Shown in pieces: positions 23,981 to 36,293 of a DNA stretch of 64,000 nt. Origin of the DNA: Ophiostoma sp. CBS 140.51 (taxonomy: Eukaryota > Ascomycota > Sordariomycetes > Ophiostomatales > Ophiostomataceae); assembly GCA_029298735.1 (NCBI GenBank), contig JANSLP010000050.1, forward strand, positions 62,001-126,000. The letters run 5' to 3'. Each line of letters opens with the position of its first letter. The first letter of the stretch is position 1. The notes beneath the pieces are model-generated. The model was not told the DNA's origin. It worked only from the letters and a program-made list of their open reading frames with translations, and ran no database searches. The position numbers and the translations under genes were made by a program.

Positions 23981-26229
23981 CTATTCTGGAGGGCTTCTTG
24001 CCATATACAAGTGCGCAAACTCCTGGGTATCCTTTTGTCTGTCGTCGTCTGCCTCGTCGTCTTCGTTGTCAACCACCATAGTAACATCTTCCCCGGCGCT
24101 GTCGTCCGTCTCTTCTCCTTCAAGGTGTTTTGAGCCACCTTTTGCTTTGGACAACTCCCAGACCATCCAGCGTCTCTCCAACCGACTCACTTCGCGGACG
24201 AGTGTCTGCACTGTGATTCCAGCCAGGTTGGCTAGCAGTGTGTAAGCTACCATACAGAGACGTATCTGCAAATATGTTTAGGTGGAGAATTCTTACCTGC
24301 TCTGTTGTAGAATGCATGGGCTGTTGCTGGAAGTTCTGATTCTTCTCTGTAGTGGTAAAATGGGTGGTCGCTGATGTGCTGTATTGTTGCTGCTTCCTTC
24401 CTGGGAACTGGTTGCTTCCCTTTTGATTTCTTGGGCGACTGTTCTTTTTCGACCTCAGGGGCCACGAGGCATGTCTCCTGAATCAGACGGTACCGGCTGT
24501 CGATGGCCCCTTCTGTTTCGTCTGCAATGGGCTCTCGTGGTCTGATTTCTTGCAATGGAAACAGTCTTAGCATATGGCGATGGTCGTCTTTCTCGGTCAG
24601 CTGATATTGCTGATGAAAGTCCAGGTAGTCGTCGATTTGGTCCTCTGTCAAAGTCCAAGCATCTCTGGATCGTAGCTTGGCAATATCTTGCCGATCCAGC
24701 CGCCGTGCTGTAGGCAAGCGTGTAGGTGACGTGTCAAAAATAGACTGCCACTTCTTCCAGTCCATAACAATAGTTTGAGGTATGGCATTGTCGTCATTAG
24801 TATTGCCATCTGTTTTCGAGTCTGATTTATTCCCCTTAAGTTGGCTGCCGACATCTAAGAGTCCATCATCTGCTTTTGTAAATGGGTAAAGCAGTTTTGT
24901 GACCAAGACAATTGTAGACAAGAGAAATATATCAGGGTGGTCAATAAAGTAGAGCTTTGGTCTGTAAAGTGGATAGCAAAAGTCCGCTTTGGAAACTCGA
25001 GACAGCTCCAGGACTCCTGTATATACATCGACTGCTGTTGTTAGCTATGCTCACATAATTACTTTCATTTCAAGTGTACACGTACTGGGAAGACCAAGGT
25101 CTCTTGTCCACTTCCATAGAATGGGCGGGACGTTCAGTCCAGGGAACTGCAGCTCATTGTTGAGCATAAAACCTTTGGCCAGGTCTACGACTGCCTCGTG
25201 CAGCTCGCCGCCGGCAAGTGAGGGCAGCTTTGTTGTCAAGGCATTCAAGTAGCCAGGAGGTAATCGATCACGCATGATCTTGGGGATATGTTTTGTCTAC
25301 AGTTGTTAGGCAGGCATTCACAATGTTGTGAGAATACTCATCGAGCTTACCGCATCCAGGAAAGGTATCTGGTCGTTCCTTGCCCATCGGTAGAAGTCGC
25401 CAATGCGGTACGGTAGTTGCAGCAGAACACCGCCGAGGTAGCAAATGGCCAGAGTCTCCATAACACTTGGCACGTTCCATCTTTCGTCTGGCCCGGACTG
25501 CCACTTCCGTGCGGATCGCGACCGGGCTCGTCGCTGGGAGATGCGGCTACATCCGCTGATGTAGCCGCCCTCTGTATCGCTCGCATCTCGTTGGGAACTG
25601 TAAGCAGTCCGGCCCTCGGACTCGGACCCTGAGGTGGTTCCGTTTGTGACTCGGCTCTGACTCCGGCTGCGACTGCGGCTCGCACTTCGGCTGCCACGGT
25701 TCCGTGGATCATCGCCCGCTAGCGCCATGACCGTCAGGCCGTGAAAGTAGCGGATACGCAGGTCCCACAGGTCGCGCACCGCCGACTCGAGGCCGGCAAT
25801 CGGCGATGGTGCGAGGGAGGGTGTGGGCCCAGATATGCCGTTTCCACCCGGCAGTTGCTTCTCGCGCTGCTGTAGCCAAACAACTTGCTTGCGCAGCAGC
25901 AGCTGCAGGCACTCGAGAAACAGTTCGCGCGCGTCGACGCCCGACAGCTGGCGGGCCTCGCGCTCGCGGACCTCTTTTTGCTTGCGGGCGGTGTGGCCAC
26001 GGTTGCCATAGTTGCCCTCTTCCTCGTGCTCAATCGGGATGTAGGACTGCACGTGGTTAGTAAGTGCAAATACATATCATCGTAGTAGAGCGTGGGCTAC
26101 CTCAATCAAGTGACCGTTTTCGCAGTAACGGAAGCCAGAGTCGCTGTACCAGCGGCGGGCATTGCATTCGTCGCATTCGTCGCCCGGGCGGAAGCGCCGC
26201 AGGTCGCGATGGCCAGAGGCGAGATCCAT
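23981..26229 (-). CDS. RRN7: RNA polymerase I core-factor subunit Rrn7 (TAF1B/TFIIB-like)
   Basis: Five exons on the minus strand: 26229-26101, 26046-25351, 25296-25086, 25031-24297 and 24246-23981, 678 residues. The N-terminus carries a zinc ribbon, CDECNARRWYSDSGFRYCENGH (Cys19, Cys22, Cys36, His40), continued by SYIPIEHEEEGNYGNRG, the start of the TFIIB-like core. An Arg/Ser-rich insert (SRSASRSRSRSQSR) interrupts the first cyclin-like fold. The second fold includes LPPGYLNALTTKLPSL, NVPPILWKWTRDLGLP and VLVTKLLYPF. Family knowledge: Rrn7 recruits Pol I to the rDNA promoter in the core factor. The last intron has two possible acceptors 19 nt apart. The downstream one (exon from 24246) gives the plausible RAAYTLLANLAGITVQTLV and is used here; the upstream one shifts frame. 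The C-terminus is acidic. Confidence 0.92.
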
Positions 26230-27132
26230 GACTGTTTAGACCAACGGAAGGCACGGCCCGTGAATTGAAGGCTTCTTTGGTAAAAAGAAAAATAAATAAG
26301 CTTTGCGACGTCAACAACAGCTGGTCGGTGTTGATTTGACCATCGCTATGCGCAGTGGAAGCTACCGTATGGACTAGGATGTAAGAGTATAGCCCGGGTC
26401 ATTCAAAATCCCACCCGTGCGCATGTCGTTGCCGTCGGTTGAGCTGAGAGTTGAGATGAAAGTCCGGTGAGTTTGCTCACGTCGCCCGTTTGATGGAATG
26501 TCGTCGTTGAGAATTAATAGTGGAGTCTATGCTTTACTAACAGAATTTTTGCTAACATCCAAAATAGGCATCATCTAGGTACACTGGAAGGAACCAATGC
26601 AACCAGATAATCTACTTTTGCACTTTTAATTGGCATTGGTCTTTTTTTTTTTCAAAGGAATTTATCATTCACTCAATTCAGAATTTGTATATCCAGTTTG
26701 CCTTGGTCATATTTTTCTATTCCGCTTTAGATATTCTTCATTGCCGCTCAAGTGACGGAGATTTGTCCGAGAAAAAGATAAGCAGTGCATGTTCCGTCGT
26801 AAAAAACAGAAAACCAAGAGTGGGATCCGACTAAGAGAGAAACTCAGGGCACAGTATAATGTGGAGATATACCAGACATATGTCCCGTGGTGTCCGTGTA
26901 AAAGCTTTCCCCGTTTAGATCCCGAAAGTCCTCCAGAAACCAACGCCCCTAGGGGCCTCGTACGCTTGCCCATGCAAATGCAAAGCGGCCAGGACACAAC
27001 AAATCGATGCCCGTACCATTGGCCGGCACGGCAAAGGAACCGTAGTCCTGGCCGGCGAGCAACGACTCAACCAGAAACGACACAACAGCAGCAACGAGGC
27101 AAGAAAAAAGCAAGAATCATAGCAAAAACTTT
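26230..27132. other. Intergenic region RRN7 to eIF5A
   Basis: These 903 bp hold the RRN7 promoter and the eIF5A 3' end. A T run lies at about 26641-26652. No gene is seen. Confidence 0.5.
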
Positions 27133-28268
27133 TTACTGGCGGGGAGCCTCCTTGGCATCAACGGCAGACTCCTCACCCATGGCGGCAAGAATGGTGACGT
27201 CTGGGTGTGTGTTAGTAGAGGATTGTGTTTATATGTACTCGTGTACATGAGATGTGGGGACGGGGGTAACATACTGGTGTCCTTCTCGTCAGTCTTGAAG
27301 AGCTTGGTGATCTTGTCACCAATCTCACCGTCGGGCAGCTTAACGTCGTCCTTGGTCTCACCGTCGTCGGACATCAGCGAGAGGAAGCCGTCGTCGGAGA
27401 TGTCGAGCTGTAGGGATGGAGTTAGCGGCTGTCGTGGTACGAAGGAGGCTATAGCCCCGTCAAATTCTGCAGACGCGACTTACCAGCTGGAACTCGCTGC
27501 GGCGGACGTTGGGGACGTCCATGTTGTGGGTGGACGGGCAAAGCTCCTCAAGCTTCTTGCCAGTGAAGATGTCAATGGCGACAAGGTGGACCTTGGCGTG
27601 ACCGTGCTTGCCGGTCTTGGAGGTCGACATGTCGACGATCTTGCAGGGACGGCCCTTGATGACGACGAAGCCGTTCTTTCTCAGAGCCGAGCACTGCATC
27701 GGGTAAGTGGCCGAAGCACCGGCATCGGCCGAGTCGAAGGTGTGCTCATGCTGAAGGGAAAAGTTAGTATGTAGTTCCCACCCGGTGTTCTTCTTTATTA
27801 ACCATCATGGCCAAGGCTCCTGCCGAGAGCGGAAGAGACAAGAAAAGAGAGGAAGAAGAGAGAGGATGGACAGTCGGTCGAGAGAGTCTTCTGAGTGGCG
27901 ACTGCGAATTGGCTTGTCGGTTGGTCGAAAAAATGAGGCTCAATCTGATGTTCTTCGTAGTAGAGTCGCATGCCATTTGGCAGCACAGCCAAGACAAAAT
28001 GCAAGAAAGGCGACAAAGACGTTTATTGACACCCCTTGATTCGAATAATGAGCGCTGTTGAGGCAGAAAAGCCTGGATGATCGGAGGGGGGAGCGTGAGG
28101 GGGTCGTCCTCTGCGATTTTCGCGATTGCGGGGTGATGGTTTTTCTCGCTTTCTTTCTCTCTCTCCCTTTCCCTCTTTTTCTCCTCCTTTTGCCCCCTTT
28201 ACGGCAGAAGTACACTTGGGTCACGAGCAGCCTCAGGATGTAGTGCTTACCTGGGAATCGTCCGCCAT
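27133..28268 (-). CDS. eIF5A: Translation factor eIF5A (hypusine-containing)
   Basis: Four exons on the minus strand: 28268-28251, 27750-27484, 27407-27275 and 27200-27133, 161 residues. The first exon encodes only MADDSQ; the first intron is 500 bp, the longest in the window. The protein has both eIF5A domains: the N-terminal barrel with the loop STSKTGKHGHAK, where Lys54 is the expected hypusine site, and the C-terminal OB fold (LDISDDGFLSLMSDDGETKD to NVTILAAMG). Family knowledge: deoxyhypusine synthase and hydroxylase modify that lysine, and the factor then relieves ribosome stalling, notably at polyproline, and aids termination. The loop is intact, so the protein should be modifiable. 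Long unspliced frames in this region are intron artefacts. Confidence 0.97.
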
Positions 28269-29652
28269 TTTGACTGGGTTGAGGAAAAAAGGATTGTTGA
28301 CGACGAAAAAAAGAAAGATGGATAGTGATGAGGGTGAGCGGAAAAGTTTGTTGTTTGAACTAACTAGCAATATTCAAGCCACGAGAAGGAGAAGAAAAAA
28401 ATATTACAAGGGAGAGGGAAGTCGGGGGGGAAGGTAAGGAAAATATAGGGTGGAGGGGAAAGAGCGAATGGTTTCCTAGGAAATTTTTAGAAAGAGGGGC
28501 GGGGTGAAGAGGGCGGATTGTGTGGGTTTGTATTTTTTTTTTTACAGGCTATTTTTTCGGTAGTGGGGAGGCGACAAGAGGCAAGAACAGCGACCAAAGC
28601 GACTCTTGATCTGGCAGGCGCGGCCTAGACACAACCTAGACGCAACTACATGAGCCGCTGTAATTCCTAGTCGGACAGTAACGACCAACCGCGTACTCAG
28701 AGTTTGGCAAGCGCAAACAAGTGAAGACGAGGAAGGCGCGAGGCGCCAATCAGATCTAGCTAATGAGAGCGCCCGCGTTCCTCAGCGGTGGAACTATTCT
28801 CTTTTGTCGTCTCTGCCTTGTGTCTTTTGCCTCTTTTCTGTTTATCTTCTTGACTTGTACTCGTCTCCTCTGGTCCAACGGGCTACTAGATGTATTTGAG
28901 ATACGCTAGAACTAGAATATGACTGCACAAAAGAGTCATATCGTGGGCATCAGTCAGGATAACATGTTTCAAGCTCCCATGCATTGAATGGCATGTAGGC
29001 AGGATGACAAGCGGGCAACCACAGCAACAGATGACCAATGCACTGTCTCGCAGACGAGAGCAAGACAAAGTGCTGTGGTGCTGTGGTGCTGTGGTGCTGT
29101 CAAAACAACACAACTCGCTCGTCTGTCTTCGTGGAACGCCTCTCAGCCGCGGTGCAAGTGCAAGTGGTGTTACTGCTAGCGCCATTACATAAGTGATAAA
29201 AGTGGATACGTGAGGAGCAAAGAGGACGCCTTATGTAATCCGTCTGTCTGTCGTCAAAAGTACGGCGCGACGGTTGCAGCTCCGCCCTCCCGCCAAGAGG
29301 CCCTGAGCTCTGGCGCATGGGTTCTAACCCCTATTGGAGCCTCCCTACGACATATAGTTGTATTATGCGTGTTGAAGACACATGCTATCAAACACGAAGC
29401 ACATTCAACGACAACACGAGCGACGACGAGCCACCAGTCACACCGGGAACGCAGCACCAGCCATTCAACGACCTCTGACCCTCATCTGTGCATGCAGAGG
29501 CATTAGTGCCGGCGCTGTTGGATGGGCCCAATTGTTGCTTGCTGCTGCGACGGGCACGTGAATTGAGCATCCTCGAGGGCGGATAAGCTCGTTTTCGACG
29601 TCCCTTTTCCTCCTCTTCTACCTTGACAGTCACACCGACTGCGGTTGTCGCC
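28269..29652. promoter_or_regulatory. Divergent promoter region, eIF5A and VPS52
   Basis: These 1384 bp separate divergent start codons. The eIF5A side is purine-rich on the plus strand (28300-28520), so pyrimidine-rich on that gene's sense strand. An 8-bp tandem repeat is at 29070-29101, a CACGTG E-box at 29555-29560 (93 bp before VPS52), and a TGGGCCCA palindrome near 29523. No gene is seen. Confidence 0.5.
29070..29101. repeat. 8-bp tandem repeat, four copies
   Basis: GTGCTGTG occurs three times followed by GTGCTGTC, uninterrupted. It is a short minisatellite-like tract in non-coding DNA. Confidence 0.85.
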
Positions 29653-31850
29653 ATGTGGCTTGACCGCCTAAGCCATTCCGGTGGCGGGCCTTCCCCGCAG
29701 AACAACGGCAGCCGATCCGGATCGCCCCTCCCGCGACGACCATCTAGTGCCAGTCGAGGACCCTATGTGACATCACAGCGTTCAGCCCGGAATTCGTCGC
29801 TCTCGCTCATCTCCAACGACTCGACAAACTCGTTGCTGGCGTCCCGGAGGCAACAGAACGGTTCCTCTCTAAAGCAGTCCACCTCGGCAAACTCCGTGAC
29901 AGGAGGCGACAGCAGAGGACAGGATGCAGCAGCGCTCCAATTGCTTGGGAAGCTCATCGGCGCGTCTCCCAAAGACGAGAAAGCAGACGACGAGGACGAC
30001 GTTGTGATTACAGACGGGGATCTCGAGGCAGATTTTGACTTTTCGGGCCTGACGTTACGAGAGATTGCTTGGGAGAGCCCGGCGCAGCGCCGAGGCAGTC
30101 TGCAAGCATCTCGAACTCCAGAGGAGTGTAAGTACATCCTCCCTCCCCAGTCTCACCAACTGATTTTGTATATATACTGATTTTTTTTTTTTTGACTATC
30201 AGTGGACAAAGACCAAGCGAAGCTCGAAGACCTGCACAAATCGATCCGCGCCTGCGACGAGATCCTCAACTCCGTCGAGACGAACCTGACAAGCTTCCGA
30301 AACGACCTTGGCCTGGTATCGGCCGACATTGAGAACCTGCAATCGCGGTCAACAGCCCTTAACGTCCGCCTCGACAACCGGAAAGCAGTCGAAAAGGGCC
30401 TCTTCCCAGCCGTGGACGATCTGAGTGTATCGCCGGACCTCGTCAACAATATCGTGGAGGGCCATATCGACGAGCAGTGGGTCCAATGCCTAAAGGAAGT
30501 GGACAAGCGGACAGCATCCTTGCGGTCGTCGCCCAATGTCCAGCAGTCGGGCGACAGGCAACAAGGGTCAAAAGTAATCAAGGCGGCGACAGACTTGTTG
30601 CCGCTGTTGGACAAATTGGTGTTGAAGGTACGTTGACATCCATGTTAAAGGTCGTATTGTTTACTTACTAACACAATCTCTTCTAGGCCATTGAACGAAT
30701 ACGAGACTTCCTCGTGGCCCAGATCAAGGCGTTGCGGTCGCCGCACATCAATGCGCAGATCATTCAGCAGCAGAGCTTCATTAAGTTCAAAGATCTATTT
30801 ACTTTCTTGCACAAACATCATGCCGTCCTGGCCGACGAGATCTGCCTCGCCTACATGAACACCATGCGGTGGTACTACAGCAACCAGTTCACACGCTACG
30901 CCAAGTCGCTCGAGAAGCTCAAGATGCACATCCTGGACAAGAACGATGTCCTGGGCCACGACGACCACTCCTCGCGGCGAAGCGCTGCCAAGATGAGCGG
31001 GCCTCCGCACGACGCCTTCAGTTTGGGCCGCCGCATCGATCTCCTCAAGGGCCCTAACCAGGTCGCCTTGTCGTCATACATGGCCGAAGAGGACAAAGCG
31101 ACGCACTACTTGGAGGTGCCCTTCCGCCACTTCAACTTGGCCCTCGTCGACAACGCCACGGCCGAGTACACCTTCATGGCCTCCTTCTTCTCGCCCGCTC
31201 TTTCCTATGCTACCATTGCGAAGCACTTCAACTACACTTTTGAGCCGACTTTCGCGCTCGGTAAGACCTTGACGCGCGATCTCATTAGCGAGACCTACGA
31301 CTGCCTCGGTATTCTGTTGTGCATCCGCCTGAACCAGCACTTTGCCTTTGAGCTGCAGCGCCGCAAAATTCCTGCCGTCGACGGCTACAACAATGCCACC
31401 AACATGCTGCTGTGGCCCCGTTACCAGGTCATTATGGACCACCACTGCGAGAGCATGCACTCCCTAGCAAGCAGCGGCAACAGTACTATCCTCGCCAGTG
31501 GCAATGCCGGTGGCGGTGGCAGCAGTGCCGCCGCAGCCTCGGCGGCGCCGCACGTCGTCACGCAGCGGTTTGGCCAGCTGCTGCACGGCATTCTGGCTTT
31601 GAGTACGGAAGCCGGTGACGATGAGCCCGTGGTGACGAGTATGCTTCGGCTGCGTAACGAGGTCGAGGCATTCCTTACCAAGTACAGCCAGGTGTGCTTT
31701 GGCAAGGACAAGCGCCGGCGCGAGCGGTTCCTGTACAACAACTACTCGCTGGTGCTGACCATTATTAGCGATGTGCATGGCGGCAAGCTGGCAACGGAGC
31801 AGAAGCAGCACATTGAAGCTCTTAAAACGGCGTTCCAAGAAGGGGCATGA
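29653..31850 (+). CDS. VPS52: GARP/EARP tethering-complex subunit Vps52
   Basis: Three exons: 29653-30127, 30203-30627 and 30687-31850, 687 residues; the introns are 75 and 59 bp. Residues 1-110 are a disordered Ser/Arg/Asn-rich head. The Vps52 coiled-coil core begins near FDFSGLTLREIAWESP and continues with LDKDQAKLEDLHKSIRACDE, VETNLTSFRNDLGLVSADIE and LQSRSTALNVRLDNRKAVE; then ERIRDFLVAQIKALRSPHIN, QQQSFIKFKDLFTFLHKHH and the C-terminal Sac2 region (ALVDNATAEYTFMASFFSP, QRFGQLLHGILALS). Family knowledge: Vps52 with Vps51, 53 and 54 tethers endosome-derived vesicles at the trans-Golgi network. A Gly/Ala/Ser run (GNAGGGGSSAAAASAAP) is a local insert. Confidence 0.95.
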
Positions 31851-32232
31851 TTATTCCGTTAGCATATTTACATCGTTTGGTTCATTGCGCTCGTTTCTTA
31901 TGCGTTCTCGATACATATTGTTTACTTTCTTTATTTTCTCGTAGGGCATGTTTTGATTTTACCATTCATGGTGTTTTCTATATAAAGAGCTTGGCGGTCT
32001 ATTACAAAAAAGTAGAACAAAGACTTGTATACTTTTCCCCACTACCCGGCAAGACACATTTTCCACATTTTTTATAAACAGAGCCGTTACCAGCATCACA
32101 AAACAGACGAATAAAGATAAATGCATCGTCAGATAAAGTTTCGAAAAATGAACGCCTACCTAACATAACAATAAATCATGTGCACGGGTATACTATATGA
32201 CAAAAGGGGGGGTTTAAACAAAAGCAGACCTA
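31851..32232. other. Convergent 3' region, VPS52 and TBC gene
   Basis: These 382 bp are AT-rich and lie between converging stop codons. AATAAA at about 32110 may serve VPS52. Nothing else is seen. Confidence 0.5.
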
Positions 32233-33985
32233 TCAGCCTACGTGAACACCAAGGCGTGACAAGAGTGCCGATACTTTGGCGACCGGGCCGGTGAGAAACG
32301 GGCTGCTCGCTCCTGCACCGACACCCGAACGGCGCAGTGCAACGGCCACGACGCCAACGAGCACGGCAACACCAACGGCCCGCATAGGGCCTCTATATCG
32401 CCATAGGATCTGCCGAGCCCGAGCCACCTGCTGCCGCCGCCGCTCGGCTGCCTCCAGTTCGCGCACGTGCTCGTGGAACAGCCTCTCGCCGTCGGCCACC
32501 GTCAAGCCAGAAGCCAAGGGTTTGTCCGTACCCCGATCGTCTGCCGTCTTCAGGACAGACGACGCGGCAATGGATCGCCATGCCGGAAGGGTGTGTGCCG
32601 GGTAGTCTTTGGCGAGTTGGGCGGCATCGGCAATAAGCTCGTCTAGCGGCGGAGTGGACGATTTCCCGCTGCCCTCGTCTTCGTCAAAGTTGCCGCCGCC
32701 CCGGTCGCCTCCTGCCCGGCCTGGCAGCTTCGAGAGGATGTGGTGCAGCATCTCTGGCTCATCGGCTGGCGTCGCAAAGAGTGCTTCGCGGTGTGCCCGT
32801 ACAATGGCGGCAAACAAGTACAAGGAAAAGGCCGGCGGCCGGGCCAGCATCACATCAAACAGGCGTGCAATGGCGCCCAAGGACTGCACGTCGTGGGCGT
32901 ACATAGTCAGAGTACCGCTGAGGGCAAAAAAGGGCCGCGGGTGCTGGGCCAGGCGCAAATGGTTCCAGAGCGGCGGGTCGGCCTTGCGCAAGATGTCGGG
33001 CAGCAACAAGAGCTGCTGAACGGCGGCATCAATGGTGGGCAACATAAAGTCACGGATTCGCAGGGCAGCCAGACGGACGACGGTCGGTGTCCGCAGTTGG
33101 GGTGGGAGGACCAGCAAAAAGACCTGGCAGATGTCGTGAAAGCCCTGGAAGTAGCACAAGTAGGGATAACGACGCAGGACTTCGACGATTAGTGCCGATA
33201 GAGCCTGCTTCTGGCGAGCTTCTTCGGCATCATTGGAGTCTGAAGGAACAAAGTCAGTTGATGTCGGGTAAAAAATCAAAAGACGGACAAAATTGAGAAC
33301 AACATACGTGTTGGGTAGTAAACAAATGCGCGGTTGACGTCCAGTTGGACCTGTTCTTCGTCTCGATGAGGCGGTAGGCTCTCCCAAGAATTGCTGTCCT
33401 GTTCTTTTGATATGCCTGCAGCAGCTGCTGCCGCCTCGATATCGACATAACCGTCCGAGTCAAGAGGGATTCCCAAAAGTACCGGCCCTATATGGTGTTA
33501 GTAAAGGGTCACTGGTAGCACATACTGAGTGACGATTTCGACTTACATGCTATTTGGCGAAGCTCGTCTGTGAGAAACCCGCCCTCAGAGCCAGCCAGCT
33601 CCTTGAGCCGTGCAAAGTCACCTTGAAGACAAGCATCACGAATACCCTGTTTCTTTGCAGCCACTTCTGGACTATCTTCCACGGCCGGTATCTCAATTTT
33701 CTCAGATCTGCTTATAGATCGAGATGATGATTGCCTCGATGCTGGTAAACGGCCACCGCTCTTGTCTGATGTTATTTCCAGTACATCGTCTTGTGCATCT
33801 TTCTTCTCGTCCAAACTGTCCCCGTCCAAGAGAAGGCTGTCTTGCCGCTGATGCTGCTTTTCTTCTGACCCCTCGGTCAACAAAGCTTTCTCTCGCGATT
33901 GCTGGCTATCAGGAGCCAAAATCTTTTCTGCTGTGGATGGGACCGTGTCGGCACCTCCGCCAAGGCCACTGTCTTGTGAAGTCAT
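32233..33985 (-). CDS. TBC-domain Rab GTPase-activating protein, TBC1D20/Gyp8-like
   Basis: Three exons on the minus strand: 33985-33547, 33487-33308 and 33239-32233, 541 residues; the introns are 59 and 68 bp. A Ser/Asp/Lys-rich head (residues 1-110) leads to the TBC domain. Splicing creates ELRQIAWPVLLGIPLDSDG, matching the TBC entry motif. QVQLDVNRAFVYYP carries the predicted arginine finger (Arg199) and CYFQGFHDICQVFL the glutamine finger (Gln238), so the dual-finger mechanism looks intact. Family knowledge: TBC1D20 and Gyp8 act on Rab1/Ypt1-class GTPases at the ER and are held by a C-terminal membrane helix; here MRAVGVAVLVGVVAVALRR (about 497-515) fits that anchor. A charged linker interrupts the C-terminal half. 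The frame is open further upstream to 34396, but the ATG at 33985 best suits the fold. Confidence 0.9.
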
Positions 33986-35020
33986 AGCAACCGCTGTTTT
34001 TGCTTGTGCGGTACTATTGCCGGGCCAAGTAAAAGGTCGGAACTGCCGCCTTCTTCGCTTTCGCTCTCTTGGCCCAATATTGAAGAGTGGGCTAGCTCTG
34101 CACAATGGCCTGTTTCTGGATACAGTACCGCACGTTTGCTCTCTCTCTCTCTTCCTCTCGCTCCTTGTTTCTGCAAGATGACGGGTAGAATTGGGATAGA
34201 CAGCGGAAATGGCTAGAACAACCCCCCCCCCCACGTTTCCCCTTGCGTTGTCTTGCCGCCACAGCCTAACCTTGTGAGGGCCGAAAGCAGAAGGTGGAAT
34301 AAGAGTGTAAGTAAGAGTGCGAGTGTGATAGAGACTGTAGCCTGTTGATGTGGCCGTCCTGCGGGATATGCGGCTGTTGTCGGCCTGTTCGTGCAATGGA
34401 CTAATGGCAAGTTCCGCCTATGTGATTTCGAGGTGTTGAAGTATCCTTTTTGCAACTTGGGCAAACGGTAAGGGTAAGATCTGGTCTATGCCAAAAGGAC
34501 GAGGCAGATCACCAAGTACTCCGTAGTAGAGCGAGGGAAGTGAATACGATGCCACGGACGTCAAGATAAGCCGACCGAAGAGGAAAACGAGAGTGAGCCT
34601 GAGATGGCAAAGTTGATAAAAGGGGGAGCAGCCAGCCCGTTATTTTCTCATTCACCGAGCGGATCCGTCGATATCAGGATCTTTAATAGCCCGATGAAGG
34701 ATAACACTCAATAAAAGAGTATCAGAAGGATGCCGTCATGCGGAGAGAGGGAATCAAGGGGACCAAGCTTGTGGCTTTGGCTTTCTAGTCGACTGCAACC
34801 CCGGTCGGCTTCAGAAGCTGCGCGTACCCGTGTGTGAGCGAGTGAGGACTCGGCTAGGGACGAGGAGATAGAGGAGGGTGTGCAGGTGTGCGGGCGTGCT
34901 TGTGCGTGTCTTCGTGCGTGGTTGTTGAAGGTCTGTCGAGGTTGACGCGTGTGTCAGAGAACTGGGGAGTTGCAGTTGCAAGGCATGACGTGTGGTCTTC
35001 GCCAGGGGGTGGCCGCTCAA

Positions 35021-35050
35021 GGACAGTGGGACAGCGGGACAGTGGACAGA
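35021..35050. repeat. Imperfect 8-bp tandem repeat
   Basis: GGACAGTG, GGACAGCG, GGACAGTG and a partial copy follow one another. It lies in non-coding DNA. Confidence 0.7.
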
Positions 35051-36239
35051 TTGGGTCGGGATGGGCAGATGCCAGTGGGTACAGTGTGTGGCCCAAGCTT
35101 TTGTGGTATTTGTGCACTGTTTTTGCTCTCGATTTCTCAAAAAAGCTTTCGGTGCCTGGACCTAACTGGCGTTTCAGGTCGTAGCTGTGCATTGCGAGAG
35201 CCCTGGCAGGAGCCCCACTACAGCTGTTCGTTTGCGCCCGATCCAGCACTAAACTAGAGCTCCCTGTAGCGTGCTGGAAGGTGACAACGATTGCTTAAGC
35301 GGTATCTTAGCGAGCTAAATTGCAGCTTCAGTGGACTTTGTTGAAGATCAAGAGAGCTCATCTCGCCCTGTTTTGGGCCATGATGATAGGATCATAAGAT
35401 GTGCTTTCAACGATCGTCAAAACAGAAACAAGACTTGTCGAGATTATTAGGACTCCAGACGTATCGCAAAACATCTCTAGATCTTGTCCGCCCGCCAGCC
35501 CGACGCCCGTACGGTACTCGTAAGATACACGCTCCACTGCTACTGCAGCAGGTGCCACAGCACCTAACTCAAGGTGCACATATTATTCTCGCCCCGGTCG
35601 TCCAGGAGCTTCAGGCCCAGACCAAACAGCCATGGGTCGACGTTTTATCCGTTTTATTGAAGAACAAAACTCCCCGCCCGTTGCATGTTCTTTTTGAGTT
35701 CTTTTTCTGCCCTGACATCCTTCTCCCGCCGCCTCTGTTTTCCTTCTGTTCGCAAACGCAGATGACAGATCAAAAATGACTTGTCATCTGGGGCCCAAAG
35801 GCGAGAGACAGGGAGGCAGGGAGACAGGTCAACGTCAGTGCAGCCGTTTATTATTCTGTGCTGACCCTGGTGTGTCTGCATGCCGTCTCTTTCTCAGTAC
35901 GCTTGTACTTTATCATGTTTCGTTTGAACGTGGCCTGGTCAAACGTGGCTGCCATTTTTCTCCGAGTGTCAGAATCTCAAAAACTTGAGGACCATGCAGC
36001 TTCCCTTGTGGCCCTTGTCCGCGTTCTCATGTCATTTTTTGCTTTCTCCCTTCCTCCCCTGTCTCTTGTTCGCCTCGAGGCACCTTGGCGTCCGGCATCA
36101 AATTGGCAGATCCAAACGAAGGAGCTGGGCAACATGGCCCCTGCGCCTGTGCCTTCGCCGTTTTCCCTTGAAGAAACAAAGCCAAAGTCGAAAATTGAAA
36201 AATTGAAAATCACCCACGAGAAAAATGAGTCGAAAGCCC

Positions 36240-36293
36240 CGCGAGACCCCCTGTCAACGATGTCGAAAATATCGAAAATGCAGGGGTCCCGCG
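36240..36293. repeat. Imperfect hairpin, about 12 bp stem
   Basis: The arm CGCGAGACCCCCTG (36240-36253) can pair with CAGGGGTCCCGCG (36281-36293), with one bulge and one mismatch, around a 27-nt loop containing CGATGTCGAAAATATCG. The GC-rich stem could be stable in RNA. Confidence 0.5.

Noticed and set aside
29316..29334. Possible tRNA T-arm (GGGTTCTAACCCC)
   Set aside because: No matching A box, acceptor stem or anticodon arm could be found upstream, and the outer T-stem pairs are mismatched.
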